Shown piece by piece: positions 51,445-60,349 of a stretch of 64,000 nucleotides of DNA. Source of the stretch: Microbacterium halotolerans. Lineage in GTDB: Bacteria > Actinomycetota > Actinomycetes > Actinomycetales > Microbacteriaceae. The stretch covers positions 1,343,606-1,407,605 of the forward strand of contig NZ_KZ984051.1 of the NCBI RefSeq assembly GCF_003569805.1. Reading direction: 5' to 3'. A program made the translations under genes and the position numbers. Every line of letters begins with the position of its first letter. Position 1 is the first letter of the stretch. The notes under the pieces were generated by a model, which was given only the letters and a program-made list of their open reading frames with translations, was not told the DNA's origin and did not search any database.

Positions 51445-53439
51445 ATGGTTCCCAGCCCGGCCACCGGCGCGGCAGCCGCGGTGTTGGAGGCACTCGTGGC
51501 GCTCGGCGTCCGACACGTCGTGGTCAGCCCCGGATCGAGGTCGCAGGCGCTTGCACTCGCGGCGGCCGAGCTGGAGCGGCAGGGCGCGATCCGGATGCAC
51601 GTGCGCATCGACGAACGAGCCGCCGCTTTCATCGCGCTCGGCATCGGACGGGATACGGGCGTTCCTGCCGTGCTGGTGTGCACATCCGGAACCGCCGTGG
51701 CGAACTACCTGCCAGCGGTTCTCGAGGCGCACCACGCGGGGGTGCCGTTGCTGCTGCTGACCGCCGACCGGCCGCCCGAGCTGCGCGGCGTCGGCGCGAA
51801 TCAGTCCACCGAGCAGGTCGGCATCTTCGGCGGTGCGGTGCGCTTCATGGCGGACGCCCCGGTTCCGGATGGACACGACGGTGAAGCGGGAGAGTTCCGG
51901 TCGCTGGCGGTCGACGCGTTCCTTGCGGCGTTCGAGGGGGCAAAGGTCGGCTGGTTCGGATGGGCCGACCTCGTCCACGATGAGCCGGGCTCGGGGCCCG
52001 CGCAACAGGAGCGCGTTGCCCGGTCGTTGCACGGTGACGGGGCGCCGGGCCCCGCGAACCTGAGCGGCGACATGTCGATCGCCGCGCCGTCTTCGAGCCT
52101 TTGCGTTGCCGGTCCGGCCCAGCTCAATCTGCCGTTCCGAGAGCCTTTGGCGGGTCCGCTGCCCACCGGTTTCGGGGAGTTCCTCGATGCCGAGGCTGTG
52201 CGAGCAGAAGCCGCGGCGCAGTCGACGGGTGCGCTCGCACCGACACTGCTCAGCCGCGGTCCGCGCACTGTCGTGCTCGCCGGCGCCGACGCGGGGGCAG
52301 ATGCGATCACATGCGCCGAGGAAGGCGAATGGCCGCTGCTGGCGGAGGTCGTCAGCGATGCGCGGCGCGGCATTCTTCCCGCGGCCGCCTACCGGTTCGC
52401 GCTGCGGGAGCGCGACCTGGGCGGGAGGATCGAGCGCGTCGTCGTGTTCGGGCATCCGACGCTGAATCGCGAGGAGACGTCGTTGCTCTCCCGCGACGAT
52501 GTCGAGGTCGTCGCCGTCAGGCGCGGCGGTGAGCCGCTCGATCTGAACGGCGCGACCCGTCAGGCATCCGGCATCGCTGTCGGGTCCGGTGAACCGGACG
52601 ATGCCTGGGCCGCCGCGTGGGTCCGCTGGTCGGAGGGGCACGCTGACGCTGCAGCGAGTGGCGACGCTGGCGTGCAAAGTGAGGCGGACGAGGCTCGGAT
52701 CGCATCAGGGGAGCGCTTGAGTGCGCCGTGCAATGACGATGCACCAGGGGAGAAGCGTGGAGAGGGCGCATCGGCGACCGATGCAGGCTCGGCAAGACAT
52801 TCTGCTGGCAGCGCCGCTCCCGCCGCGACGACGCCGAACACGGTCGACACCATCGACCGTGAGGGACTCGTCGCGGCGGTGTGGCGGGCCAGCGGCACGG
52901 ACGATCGCCTGATGTTCGGGTCGAGCCGCCTCGTCCGCGTGGCCGACGACACGCTGCCGCCCCGCGACGTCCGGGTGCACGCCAACCGCGGTCTCGCGGG
53001 CATCGACGGCACCATCGCGACCGGGCTCGGCATCGCGCTCGCCAGCCAGGACGGGCGCGATCCGGGTGCCGCGAGCGGTGTCGAAGCGACGCAGGAGGAC
53101 GGGGCCGCCGGAGGCGTCACCCGCGTGCTGCTCGGTGACCTGGCGTTCCTGCACGATGTCGGTGCGCTCCTGATTCCGGAGAGCGAGCGGTCGCCGCGCA
53201 TCCAGGTGATCGTCGGAAACGACGGCGGCGGCTCGATCTTCGACGGGCTCGAGGTGGCGCAGGTCGCGGGACCGGCGGCCATGGACCGTGTGCAGTACAC
53301 GCCGCAGTCGGTGTCGCTTGAGCACCTGGCAGCCGCGTACGGCTGGGAGTACGCCCGCGCCGACTCGCCGGCGGCGCTCGCCGCGGCGCTGGCGCAGACG
53401 GACGGCATGCGACTGATCGAGGTGCCCCTGCCGCGGTGA
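51445..53439 (+). CDS. menD: SEPHCHC synthase with an unusual insertion
   Basis: 664 residues, longer than the usual 550-590. It is the thiamine-diphosphate enzyme joining isochorismate and 2-oxoglutarate. The PGSRSQALALA and RIDERAAAFIALGIGR segments (with the cofactor-activating Glu) and the C-terminal LGDLAFLHD and VGNDGGGSIFDGL motifs are intact. A segment of about 70 residues (bases about 52638-52845) between the central and C-terminal domains is low-complexity and uses codons rare elsewhere here (caa, agt, aga, tct). ATG 51445 fits family starts; ATG 51406 would overlap the previous gene. Confidence 0.9.
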   Translation: MVPSPATGAAAAVLEALVALGVRHVVVSPGSRSQALALAAAELERQGAIRMHVRIDERAAAFIALGIGRDTGVPAVLVCTSGTAVANYLPAVLEAHHAGVPLLLLTADRPPELRGVGANQSTEQVGIFGGAVRFMADAPVPDGHDGEAGEFRSLAVDAFLAAFEGAKVGWFGWADLVHDEPGSGPAQQERVARSLHGDGAPGPANLSGDMSIAAPSSSLCVAGPAQLNLPFREPLAGPLPTGFGEFLDAEAVRAEAAAQSTGALAPTLLSRGPRTVVLAGADAGADAITCAEEGEWPLLAEVVSDARRGILPAAAYRFALRERDLGGRIERVVVFGHPTLNREETSLLSRDDVEVVAVRRGGEPLDLNGATRQASGIAVGSGEPDDAWAAAWVRWSEGHADAAASGDAGVQSEADEARIASGERLSAPCNDDAPGEKRGEGASATDAGSARHSAGSAAPAATTPNTVDTIDREGLVAAVWRASGTDDRLMFGSSRLVRVADDTLPPRDVRVHANRGLAGIDGTIATGLGIALASQDGRDPGAASGVEATQEDGAAGGVTRVLLGDLAFLHDVGALLIPESERSPRIQVIVGNDGGGSIFDGLEVAQVAGPAAMDRVQYTPQSVSLEHLAAAYGWEYARADSPAALAAALAQTDGMRLIEVPLPR

Positions 53440-53456
53440 CTCCCACCCGCCCGATT

Positions 53457-53514
53457 CCTCATTTCTGGCACATCTCCGGTGGTGCGCCCACCCGGAGATG
53501 TGCCAGAAATGAGG
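53457..53514. terminator. Very long perfect hairpin after menD
   Basis: A 23-bp perfect inverted repeat (53457-53479 and 53492-53514, arm starting cctcatttctggcacatctc) with a 12-base loop, 18 bases after the menD stop and 30 bases before the next start. Likely a terminator; its AT-rich stem is unusual in this genome. Confidence 0.65.
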
Positions 53515-53543
53515 AGTTGTGATGGAAGCGCCAGAATGGACGC

Positions 53544-54677
53544 ATGAGCTCACCTCGCCGCATCGTCATCGCCCCTGACAGCTTCAAGGGGACGGCGACG
53601 GCCCCAGAGGTGGTCGCCGCACTGGCCGCCGGTCTGGGCGACGGCGTCGAGATCATCCGGATGCCGATGGCCGACGGGGGAGAGGGAACCCTCGAAGCGA
53701 TCGCGCAGACGGTGCAGGGCGCCCGCCGCACTCCGGTCAAGGTGACCGGGCCGGCGTCGTTCCCCGTCGACGCCGAGTGGGTGTGGCTGCCGCCCACCGA
53801 CGACGCGCCCCAGGGGACGGGTGTGGTCGAGCTGGCCTCGACATCCGGGATCGAACTGCTCACCGGCGGGCTGCGCCCATGGCAGGCGTCGACGCTGGGC
53901 TTCGGACAGGCGATCGCGAAGGCGCTCGACCACGGGGTGTCGCGTCTCGTGCTCGGCATCGGATCGAGCGCATCGACCGACGGCGGCGTCGGGATGCTCA
54001 CCGCGCTGGGTGCGCGCTTCACCGACGAGTTCGACATGGCAGTCGCTCCAGGGGCCGAGGGACTCAGCGACATCCGGAAGGTCGATCTCGCCCGGCTGCG
54101 TGCGCTCCCGGATGCCGGGGCGCAGGTGCTCACCGATGTGACGAACCCGCTGCTCGGCGCGCGAGGCGCTGCCGCGGTGTTCGGGGCGCAGAAGGGGCTG
54201 ACTGACCCCGCACCCGTCGACGCGGCGCTGGCGAACCTCGTCGAGCGGATGCACGCCGCTCAGGGTGAGGCGGCATCCGGCGCACGAGACGCCGACCCGG
54301 ATGAGCCGGGCGCAGGTGCCGCGGGAGGGGCAGGCTACGGACTGCTCGCCTGGGGTGCCCTGCTGACCAACGGCGCCGAGCGCGTGGCCGAGTTGATCGG
54401 GCTGCGCGAGGCGATCGCCGGAGCCGACCTGGTCATCACGGGGGAAGGATCCTTCGACGGCCAGTCCGCCGCAGGCAAGGTGCCGTCGCACGTCGCCGCG
54501 TCGGCGCGCGAGGTCGGCGTTCCCGTTGCGCTGGTCGCCGGCCGCATCGCGGACGACGCTGACACGTCGGCGTTCGCCGGCGCCGCGAGCCTCACCGACC
54601 TGGCGGGCTCATCCGATGCCGCCATCGCCGACCCGGCACGCTGGCTCACCGTGGCTGCTCGGGCACTGGTGTCCTGA
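53544..54677 (+). CDS. Glycerate kinase (GlxK/GckA class I)
   Basis: 377 residues. It phosphorylates D-glycerate with ATP. Family motifs are IAPDSFKGTATAPEV at the N-terminus, MADGGEGT, IGSSASTDGGVGML and TGEGSFDGQSAAGKVP. CAGAAT lies 6 bases before the ATG. It stands alone between two hairpin regions and has no evident link to the men genes. Confidence 0.92.
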   Translation: MSSPRRIVIAPDSFKGTATAPEVVAALAAGLGDGVEIIRMPMADGGEGTLEAIAQTVQGARRTPVKVTGPASFPVDAEWVWLPPTDDAPQGTGVVELASTSGIELLTGGLRPWQASTLGFGQAIAKALDHGVSRLVLGIGSSASTDGGVGMLTALGARFTDEFDMAVAPGAEGLSDIRKVDLARLRALPDAGAQVLTDVTNPLLGARGAAAVFGAQKGLTDPAPVDAALANLVERMHAAQGEAASGARDADPDEPGAGAAGGAGYGLLAWGALLTNGAERVAELIGLREAIAGADLVITGEGSFDGQSAAGKVPSHVAASAREVGVPVALVAGRIADDADTSAFAGAASLTDLAGSSDAAIADPARWLTVAARALVS

Positions 54678-54719
54678 CCCCGAGCCCTTTGGTCGAACCG
54701 TGCGTCGCGGCCGGACGGC

Positions 54720-54785
54720 GCGCATTCGGCAACACGACGCGCACAACCCAACACGCATTGCGTCGTGGAGTGTGTGGGAATGCGC
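54720..54785. terminator. Nested palindromes between glycerate kinase and menF
   Basis: Outer arms gcgcattc/gaatgcgc (54720-54727, 54778-54785) enclose inner arms cacgacgc/gcgtcgtg (54733-54740, 54760-54767). The element lies between two convergent genes and probably folds as a bidirectional terminator. The GCGTCGTG core resembles the arms of the 93-bp repeat family. Confidence 0.5.
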
Positions 54786-54853
54786 AATCTGCTGTGTTGC
54801 GCGCGGTCGGGCGGCCGTACTGCCGAGCCGCGCAGCCGCACCGGGCGCAGTCG

Positions 54854-56182
54854 CTATGCCAGGGCGTCGACGATGGGGCGGAACTTGACGCGGGTCTCGT
54901 CGAGCTCCGACTCCGGCACGCTGCCTGAGACGATGCCGCCGCCGGCGTGCGCAGTGACGCGGCGCGTCGCATTCGCGCCGAGCGACCAATCGGCGGCGGC
55001 CGGGTCATCGCCTTCGTCGTCTCCGGCCGATGCGGTGCCGCCGGCCTCGCCGAACTGCGCGCAGCGCAGCGCGATCGCCCACTCGCCGTCGCCGTTGCCG
55101 TCGATCCAGCCGACGGGCCCGGCGTACCTGCCGCGATCGAAGGGTTCGACGTCGCGGATGATGCGCACCGCGGCCTCCCGCGGCGTGCCGCCGACCGCGG
55201 CGGTCGGGTGCAGCGCGCGCACCAGGTTCAGCGCGGAGGCGCCGTTCGACAGGGTGCCGGTGACGTCGGTGGCAAGGTGCCACAGGTTCGGCAGCCGGAG
55301 CAGCGAGGGCGTCTCCGACGCTTCGAGGGTCGCCGTGTACGGGCGCAGCGACTCCAGCACGCTGGCGACGGCGAACGCATGCTCCTCGACGTTCTTGTCG
55401 CTCTTGGCGAGCTCGACCGACAGTGCCGTGTCCTCGTCGGCGTCGGCGCCGCGGGGGATCGTCCCGGCCAGGACGCGCGCTGTGACGGTGCCGCCCGACA
55501 CCGTCACGAGCGTCTCCGGGCTCGCACCGATCAGCCCGTCGACAGCGAAGGTCCAGGTGTCGGGATAGCCGTGAGCGAGCTCGCGGACGAGGCGGCGGAG
55601 GTCGGCGCCCGCGGGAACGGTGCCGGAGATGTCGCGCGCGATCACGACCTTCTCCGCTTCGCCATCGGCGATCCTGCGCAGCACGTCGCGCACCGCGTCG
55701 CCGTGCGCCGCGGGGTCCATCCTGCCGGGGCCCAGCGTCGCCGACCACTGCGGACCATAGTCCGCCTCGTCGACATCAGGAACGTCTGCGCCCTCGGATC
55801 GGGTGATCCGGGTGATCCAGTGCCTGCCGCCGCGCCGGCCTATCACCGTCGAGGGGACGATCAGCGTGCTCGGCGCATCGGAGGCCTCGTCGAAGGCGAA
55901 GGCGCCGAACGCCACCAGGCCCGTGCCGGGCAGCTGCACGTCGTCGTCGACGTCGGTGGCCTGCACGATCGCGCGCCAGATATCCGTGAGAGCCTCCATC
56001 CGGCCGTCCTCGCCGATGTCGAGGCGGAGCAGCTCGGGTCCGGCGCCGACGATGCCGTCGCCGCGCCGGATCCACGCGAGGGGGTCTCCGGCGGAGGCAT
56101 GCAGCAGCGGGTCGTCCAGCGGTGGGACCTCGCGCGTCGTCGCGACGAGCTTCGGCAGGGAGAGGCGCTCATCAGTCGTCAC
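54854..56182 (-). CDS. menF: Isochorismate synthase
   Basis: 442 residues of the chorismate-binding family. It converts chorismate to isochorismate, the first menaquinone step. The C-terminal catalytic block shows GEAEKVVIARDI, GASPETLV, AGTIPRGADADED, LWHLATDVTGTL and LHPTAAVGGTPRE. The GTG at 56182 is chosen because TATGGT lies exactly 6 bases before it and the start fits the fold. Transcription is opposite to menD and menG. Confidence 0.9.
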   Translation of the reverse strand: MTTDERLSLPKLVATTREVPPLDDPLLHASAGDPLAWIRRGDGIVGAGPELLRLDIGEDGRMEALTDIWRAIVQATDVDDDVQLPGTGLVAFGAFAFDEASDAPSTLIVPSTVIGRRGGRHWITRITRSEGADVPDVDEADYGPQWSATLGPGRMDPAAHGDAVRDVLRRIADGEAEKVVIARDISGTVPAGADLRRLVRELAHGYPDTWTFAVDGLIGASPETLVTVSGGTVTARVLAGTIPRGADADEDTALSVELAKSDKNVEEHAFAVASVLESLRPYTATLEASETPSLLRLPNLWHLATDVTGTLSNGASALNLVRALHPTAAVGGTPREAAVRIIRDVEPFDRGRYAGPVGWIDGNGDGEWAIALRCAQFGEAGGTASAGDDEGDDPAAADWSLGANATRRVTAHAGGGIVSGSVPESELDETRVKFRPIVDALA

Positions 56183-56226
56183 GAGACCACCATATTCCGG
56201 CCCGCTGAAAGCCTGCCGCCCGCCGT

Positions 56227-56294
56227 CGAGATGCGCATCTTTTGGACAGAACCGCGTCCGAATGTGCGCATCTCGAGGAAGGATGCGCATCTCG
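56227..56294. repeat. 68-bp three-unit palindromic element, copy B
   Basis: Units at 56227-56238, 56264-56275 and 56283-56294, all centred on (A/G)TGCGCAT. Spacing and total length equal copy A at 46579-46646. Its left end is 32 bases upstream of the menF -10 box, and its right end is 19 bases before the -10 box of the DUF402 gene. Confidence 0.65.
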
Positions 56295-56325
56295 GCAGCC
56301 TGGGCGGAACGCGTAGGCTCGGTGC

Positions 56326-56889
56326 ATGTCCGTTCCCCAACCTGGTACGAAGGTGTCCTTCCAGTGGCGCAAATGGGACGGCTCGCCGCACTGGGAGCAC
56401 GAGTGCGTGTACCTCGGCAGCGACAGCTGGGGCGACTGGCTCGGCCAGCGCGTCGGATGGCGCTCATTCCGTCCGGGGCGAGACATGCTGCTCACCTCGG
56501 CGAGCGTCGCGCTGATGCCGGCGGGTCGCACCGATTACGTGCTCACCGTGAACGCCGCCCCCCAGCGCACCCGCATCTACATCGACATCGCGTGGGACGT
56601 GCGCTGGCACGACGGCAGGCCGACCGCGATCGATATGGACCTCGACGTGGTGCGCCGCGTTGACGGCACCGTCTTCATCGACGACGAGGACGAATGGGAG
56701 GAGCACCGCGAGCTGTACGCGTACCCCGCCGACGTGATCTCGGCGCTCGAGCGGACCGCAGGCGATCTCGAGCGCCGCGTCGCCGCATACGAGCCGCCCT
56801 TCGACGCCGTCGCGCCTGACCATTGGCTGAACGTGCTCGACGAGCTGCCCGAGGTGCCGCGGTCGCGCCCCGCGCATCAACCCGGATAG
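56326..56889 (+). CDS. DUF402 protein
   Basis: 187 residues with the DUF402/FomD-like pattern: [15 protein letters not shown] near the N-terminus, [10 protein letters not shown], and [20 protein letters not shown], whose acidic residues bind metal in nucleotide phosphatases of this fold. Members hydrolyse nucleoside diphosphates or CMP-activated phosphonates. TAGGCT lies 6 bases before the ATG, so it is probably leaderless and divergent from menF. The biological substrate is unknown. Confidence 0.8.
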   Translation: MSVPQPGTKVSFQWRKWDGSPHWEHECVYLGSDSWGDWLGQRVGWRSFRPGRDMLLTSASVALMPAGRTDYVLTVNAAPQRTRIYIDIAWDVRWHDGRPTAIDMDLDVVRRVDGTVFIDDEDEWEEHRELYAYPADVISALERTAGDLERRVAAYEPPFDAVAPDHWLNVLDELPEVPRSRPAHQPG

Positions 56890-56899
56890 TCTCGAACGG

Positions 56900-57616
56900 A
56901 TGAACGCTGAGCCAAATCGCGCGGATCTCGGCAAGGATCCCCAGCGCGTGAGCGGAATGTTCGACCAGGTCGCCGACCGGTACGACGCGACCAACGTCGC
57001 TATGACCTTCGGACTCGATGCGGCATGGCGTCGCGCCACCACGCGAGCCGTCGACCCGCAGCCGGGCGAGCGCGTCCTCGACATCGCAGCGGGCACGGCG
57101 AAGTCCTCGGCATCGCTCGCCCGCGAGGGTGCGCACGTCGTCGCGGCCGACTTCTCTCCCGGCATGCTCGCCGAGGGCAGGCGCAGGCACGGCGACGTCC
57201 GGAACCTCGAGTTCGTGCATGCCGACGCCACGGACCTGCCGTTCGACGACGCCTCCTTCGACGCCGTCACGATGTCGTACGGCCTGCGAAACGTCGACGA
57301 CCCGAAACGGGCGCTCACCGAGTTCCTCCGAGTCGCCAAACCGGGCGGCCGCGTGGTGATCAACGAGTTCTCCACCCCGCCGAACCGGCTCATCCGGGGT
57401 CTCTATCGCGTCTACAACTCGCGCGTGCTGCCCGTCGTCGCGCGCCTCGTCGGCTCGAATGGCGACGCATACGACTACCTGAACGAGTCGATCGCGGCGT
57501 GGCCCGACCAGCGTGCGCTCGCCGGATGGATGCGCGAGGCCGGATGGACGGACGTCGCCCACCGCAACCTCACCTTCGGTCTCGTGGCGCTGCACAGAGC
57601 GACCAAGCCGGAGTGA
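56900..57616 (+). CDS. menG: Demethylmenaquinone methyltransferase
   Basis: 238 residues of the UbiE/MenG family; uses S-adenosylmethionine for the last methylation of the quinone ring. [24 protein letters not shown] (SAM loop), [14 protein letters not shown] and the C-terminal [12 protein letters not shown] are typical. It starts 10 bases after the DUF402 stop; that stop codon is part of TAGTCT, which lies 7 bases before the ATG. Confidence 0.93.
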   Translation: MNAEPNRADLGKDPQRVSGMFDQVADRYDATNVAMTFGLDAAWRRATTRAVDPQPGERVLDIAAGTAKSSASLAREGAHVVAADFSPGMLAEGRRRHGDVRNLEFVHADATDLPFDDASFDAVTMSYGLRNVDDPKRALTEFLRVAKPGGRVVINEFSTPPNRLIRGLYRVYNSRVLPVVARLVGSNGDAYDYLNESIAAWPDQRALAGWMREAGWTDVAHRNLTFGLVALHRATKPE

Positions 57617-57708
57617 GCGCGCGCACCATCCTCCGGATGTACGTCGCGGCCGCTGAGATCAGCCCACGGGCGGATCTCGCACGGGTCGGCGCCTTGTAGG
57701 CTGGCATG

Positions 57709-58758
57709 GTGACTTCGGGCCCTCAGGTTTCGGGCTCGCGCCTGGCGAGCCGTTTCGGTCTCAACGACCGTGTTTTCGCGACCCCAGCAGCGCGCCGCCT
57801 CGTCGGAAAGATCGAGGCGGGCCTCGAACGCGTCGAGGAACAGCTCGGAAGCGATCTCCACTCCACCGACGAGCTCGTCGATGCGACCGCCCGCTATCTG
57901 TATGAGGCCGGCGGCAAGCGGGTGCGTCCGATGCTCGCGATGCTCTCGTCCCAGCTGGGCGACGGTGCGACGGACGGGGTCGTCAAAGCTGCCCGAGCAC
58001 TCGAGCTGACTCACCTCGGCTCGCTGTACCACGACGACGTCATGGACGAGGCGGACCGCCGACGCGGCGTCGCCAGCGCACACGCCGTCTGGGGCAACAG
58101 CATCGCCATCCTCACAGGAGACGTGCTGTTCTCGCGCGCCAGCGTGCTGATGGCGGAGCTCGGCCCCGAGGCCATGAAACTGCAGGCTGAGACATTCGAG
58201 CGGCTCGTGCTCGGCCAGATGCACGAGACCATCGGTGCGGGCGAGACGGATGATCCGATCGAGTTCTACATCAGGGTGCTCAGCGACAAGACGGGATCGC
58301 TGATCGCGGCCGCGGCACAGGCTGGTGCGCTGTTCTCCGGTGCGGATGAGAAGTTCCATCAGCCGCTGCGGACCTTCGGCGAGAAGGTCGGCGTCGCGTT
58401 CCAGCTGATGGACGATGTGATCGACCTGTCCGCCGACCCCGCCGAGACGGGCAAGGTGCCCGGCACCGACCTGCGCGCCGGGGTGCCGACGATGCCCTAC
58501 CTGCTGCTGGGCGAAGCGGACCCCGCACTGAAGGCGCGCATCGACGACGGCGTCGCACGGATCTCCGACGGTGCCGACCCCGCGATCCTCGACGACGGCG
58601 TCGACGCCCTGCGCGACCACATCGTCACGGCGCGCACCCGTGAACTGGCGGCCTCGTGGGCGAACGAGGCGACCGCGGCGCTCGTGCCGCTGCCCCGCGG
58701 CGGGGTGCGCGAGGCGCTGACCCGGTTCGCCGGCACGCTCGTCGACCGCAACAGCTGA
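57709..58758 (+). CDS. Polyprenyl diphosphate synthase (long-chain, for the menaquinone tail)
   Basis: 349 residues. The first Asp-rich motif DDVMDEADRRRG and the second DDVIDLSADP, with AGGKRVRPML and SDKTGSLIAA, define a trans-long-chain prenyl synthase such as heptaprenyl or octaprenyl diphosphate synthase. GTG 57709 is preferred over ATG 57706 because TAGGCT (57697-57702) is then 6 bases away, as in the other leaderless genes. It follows menG and provides the side chain used by MenA. Confidence 0.9.
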   Translation: MTSGPQVSGSRLASRFGLNDRVFATPAARRLVGKIEAGLERVEEQLGSDLHSTDELVDATARYLYEAGGKRVRPMLAMLSSQLGDGATDGVVKAARALELTHLGSLYHDDVMDEADRRRGVASAHAVWGNSIAILTGDVLFSRASVLMAELGPEAMKLQAETFERLVLGQMHETIGAGETDDPIEFYIRVLSDKTGSLIAAAAQAGALFSGADEKFHQPLRTFGEKVGVAFQLMDDVIDLSADPAETGKVPGTDLRAGVPTMPYLLLGEADPALKARIDDGVARISDGADPAILDDGVDALRDHIVTARTRELAASWANEATAALVPLPRGGVREALTRFAGTLVDRNS

Positions 58759-58805
58759 TTCTTCCTCACCGCCGCAGCGGTGACATCTCAAGTGAGAGGA
58801 CATCC

Positions 58806-60179
58806 ATGACCAAGCTGAGGCTGGCAATCGTCGGAGCGGGTCCCGCGGGAATCTACGCGGCAGACATCCTGCTCAAACTGGAGCGCTCGTTCGATGTGTC
58901 GATCGACCTGTTCGAGCACCTGCCGGCCCCGTACGGTCTCGTCCGCTACGGCGTCGCTCCCGACCACCCGCGCATCAAGGGCGTGATCAATGCGCTGCGC
59001 GGCGTGCTCGACCGCGGAGACATCCGCCTCTTCGGCAACGTCCGCTTCGGCGATGACATCACCCTCGACGACCTGAAGCGCCACTACAACGCGGTCATCT
59101 TCGCCACCGGCGCCGTGCGCGACGCCTCGTTGAGCATTCAGGGCATCGACGCCGACGGCTCGTACGGCGCCGCCGACTTCGTGAGCTGGTTCGACGGGCA
59201 TCCGGATGTGCCGCGCACGTGGGAGCTGAATGCGGAGTCCGTCGGTGTGCTCGGCAACGGCAACGTCGCCCTCGACGTCTCGCGCATCCTCGCGAAGCAC
59301 GCCGAAGACCTGCTGTCGACCGAGGTGCCGCAGAACGTCTACGAGGTGCTCGAGGCCTCGCCCGTCACCGACGTGCACGTGTTCGGGCGCCGCGGTCCCG
59401 CGCAGGTGAAGTTCACGCCGCTCGAGCTGCGCGAACTCGGCGAGCTGCGCGACGTCGACATGGTCGTCTACGACGAGGACTTCGACTACGACCAGGCCTC
59501 GCTCGACGCGATCGCGTCGAACAAGCAGGTCAAGGTGATCGACCGCGTGCTGCAGTCCTGGCGCCAGCGTCCAGGCGCGAACAATGCGGGCGGCGAGGCC
59601 TCGCGTCGGCTGCACCTGCACTTCTGGGCCAATCCGGTGGAGCTGAGGACCGACGAGGAAGGGAACCTCACCTCGCTGGTCTACGAGCGCACCCGGCCGG
59701 ATGGGCATGGCGGTCTCGAGGGCACGGGCGAGCTGCGCGAAGTGCCGATGGGGCAGTTCTACCGGGCCGTCGGCTACTTCGGCTCCCCGCTCGACGGCGT
59801 GCCGTTCGACTCGCGCCACGGCGTGATCCCGAACCACGAGGGCCAGGTGCTCTCGGAGAACTCGAACGACATCATGCCAGGCATGTACGCGACCGGATGG
59901 ATCAAGCGCGGCCCTGTCGGTCTGATCGGGCACACCAAGTCCGACGCGATGGAGACGGTGCAGCACCTGGTCAACGACCAGGGCTCGTGGTGGCAACCCG
60001 AGGCGCCGGAAGAGTCAGCGATTCCTGAGCTGCTCGCCTCGCGCGGCGTGAAGTGGACCGACCTCGGCGGCTGGCACCGCCTCGACGAGCACGAGGTCGG
60101 CCTCGGCGAACCGCAGGGTCGCGAGCGGATCAAGGTCGTGCCGCGCGACGAGATGGTGAAGATCTCGCGCGGCGAGTAG
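58806..60179 (+). CDS. fprA: Ferredoxin-NADP reductase (adrenodoxin-reductase type)
   Basis: 457 residues. The FAD motif VGAGPAGIYAAD opens the protein and the NADP site GNGNVALDVSRIL lies near the middle; YGVAPDHPRIK and the C-terminal ATGWIKRGPVGLIGHTKSDA are hallmarks of FprA. It passes electrons between NADPH and ferredoxins, including ferredoxins that feed P450 enzymes. AGTGAGAGGA precedes the ATG at 58806. Confidence 0.93.
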   Translation: MTKLRLAIVGAGPAGIYAADILLKLERSFDVSIDLFEHLPAPYGLVRYGVAPDHPRIKGVINALRGVLDRGDIRLFGNVRFGDDITLDDLKRHYNAVIFATGAVRDASLSIQGIDADGSYGAADFVSWFDGHPDVPRTWELNAESVGVLGNGNVALDVSRILAKHAEDLLSTEVPQNVYEVLEASPVTDVHVFGRRGPAQVKFTPLELRELGELRDVDMVVYDEDFDYDQASLDAIASNKQVKVIDRVLQSWRQRPGANNAGGEASRRLHLHFWANPVELRTDEEGNLTSLVYERTRPDGHGGLEGTGELREVPMGQFYRAVGYFGSPLDGVPFDSRHGVIPNHEGQVLSENSNDIMPGMYATGWIKRGPVGLIGHTKSDAMETVQHLVNDQGSWWQPEAPEESAIPELLASRGVKWTDLGGWHRLDEHEVGLGEPQGRERIKVVPRDEMVKISRGE

Positions 60180-60189
60180 ACCTGCGCTG

Positions 60190-60283
60190 ACACAACGCAG
60201 TCGATTCGGCGGGTCGCGTTGCGCCGAATCGCGCGGTTGCGGGATTCGGCCGTGACCGACGGCTCGGAACGACTGCGTCGTGC
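60190..60283. repeat. 94-bp dispersed inverted-repeat element, copy 3
   Basis: Ends acacaacgcagtcg (60190-60203) and cgactgcgtcgtgc (60270-60283) match copies 1 and 2. The element lies between convergent fprA and the helicase gene, next to a separate terminator. Confidence 0.6.
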
Positions 60284-60292
60284 ATCGGCACA

Positions 60293-60341
60293 GACGCAGA
60301 ACGCGCCCGCCCTCGGTAAGAGGACGAGCGCGTTCTGCGTC
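60293..60341. terminator. Hairpin between fprA and the DEAD-box helicase gene
   Basis: Perfect 14-bp arms gacgcagaacgcgc (60293-60306) and gcgcgttctgcgtc (60328-60341) with a 21-base loop; 8 bases beyond the helicase stop codon. Confidence 0.7.
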
Positions 60342-60349
60342 GTGGGGTG

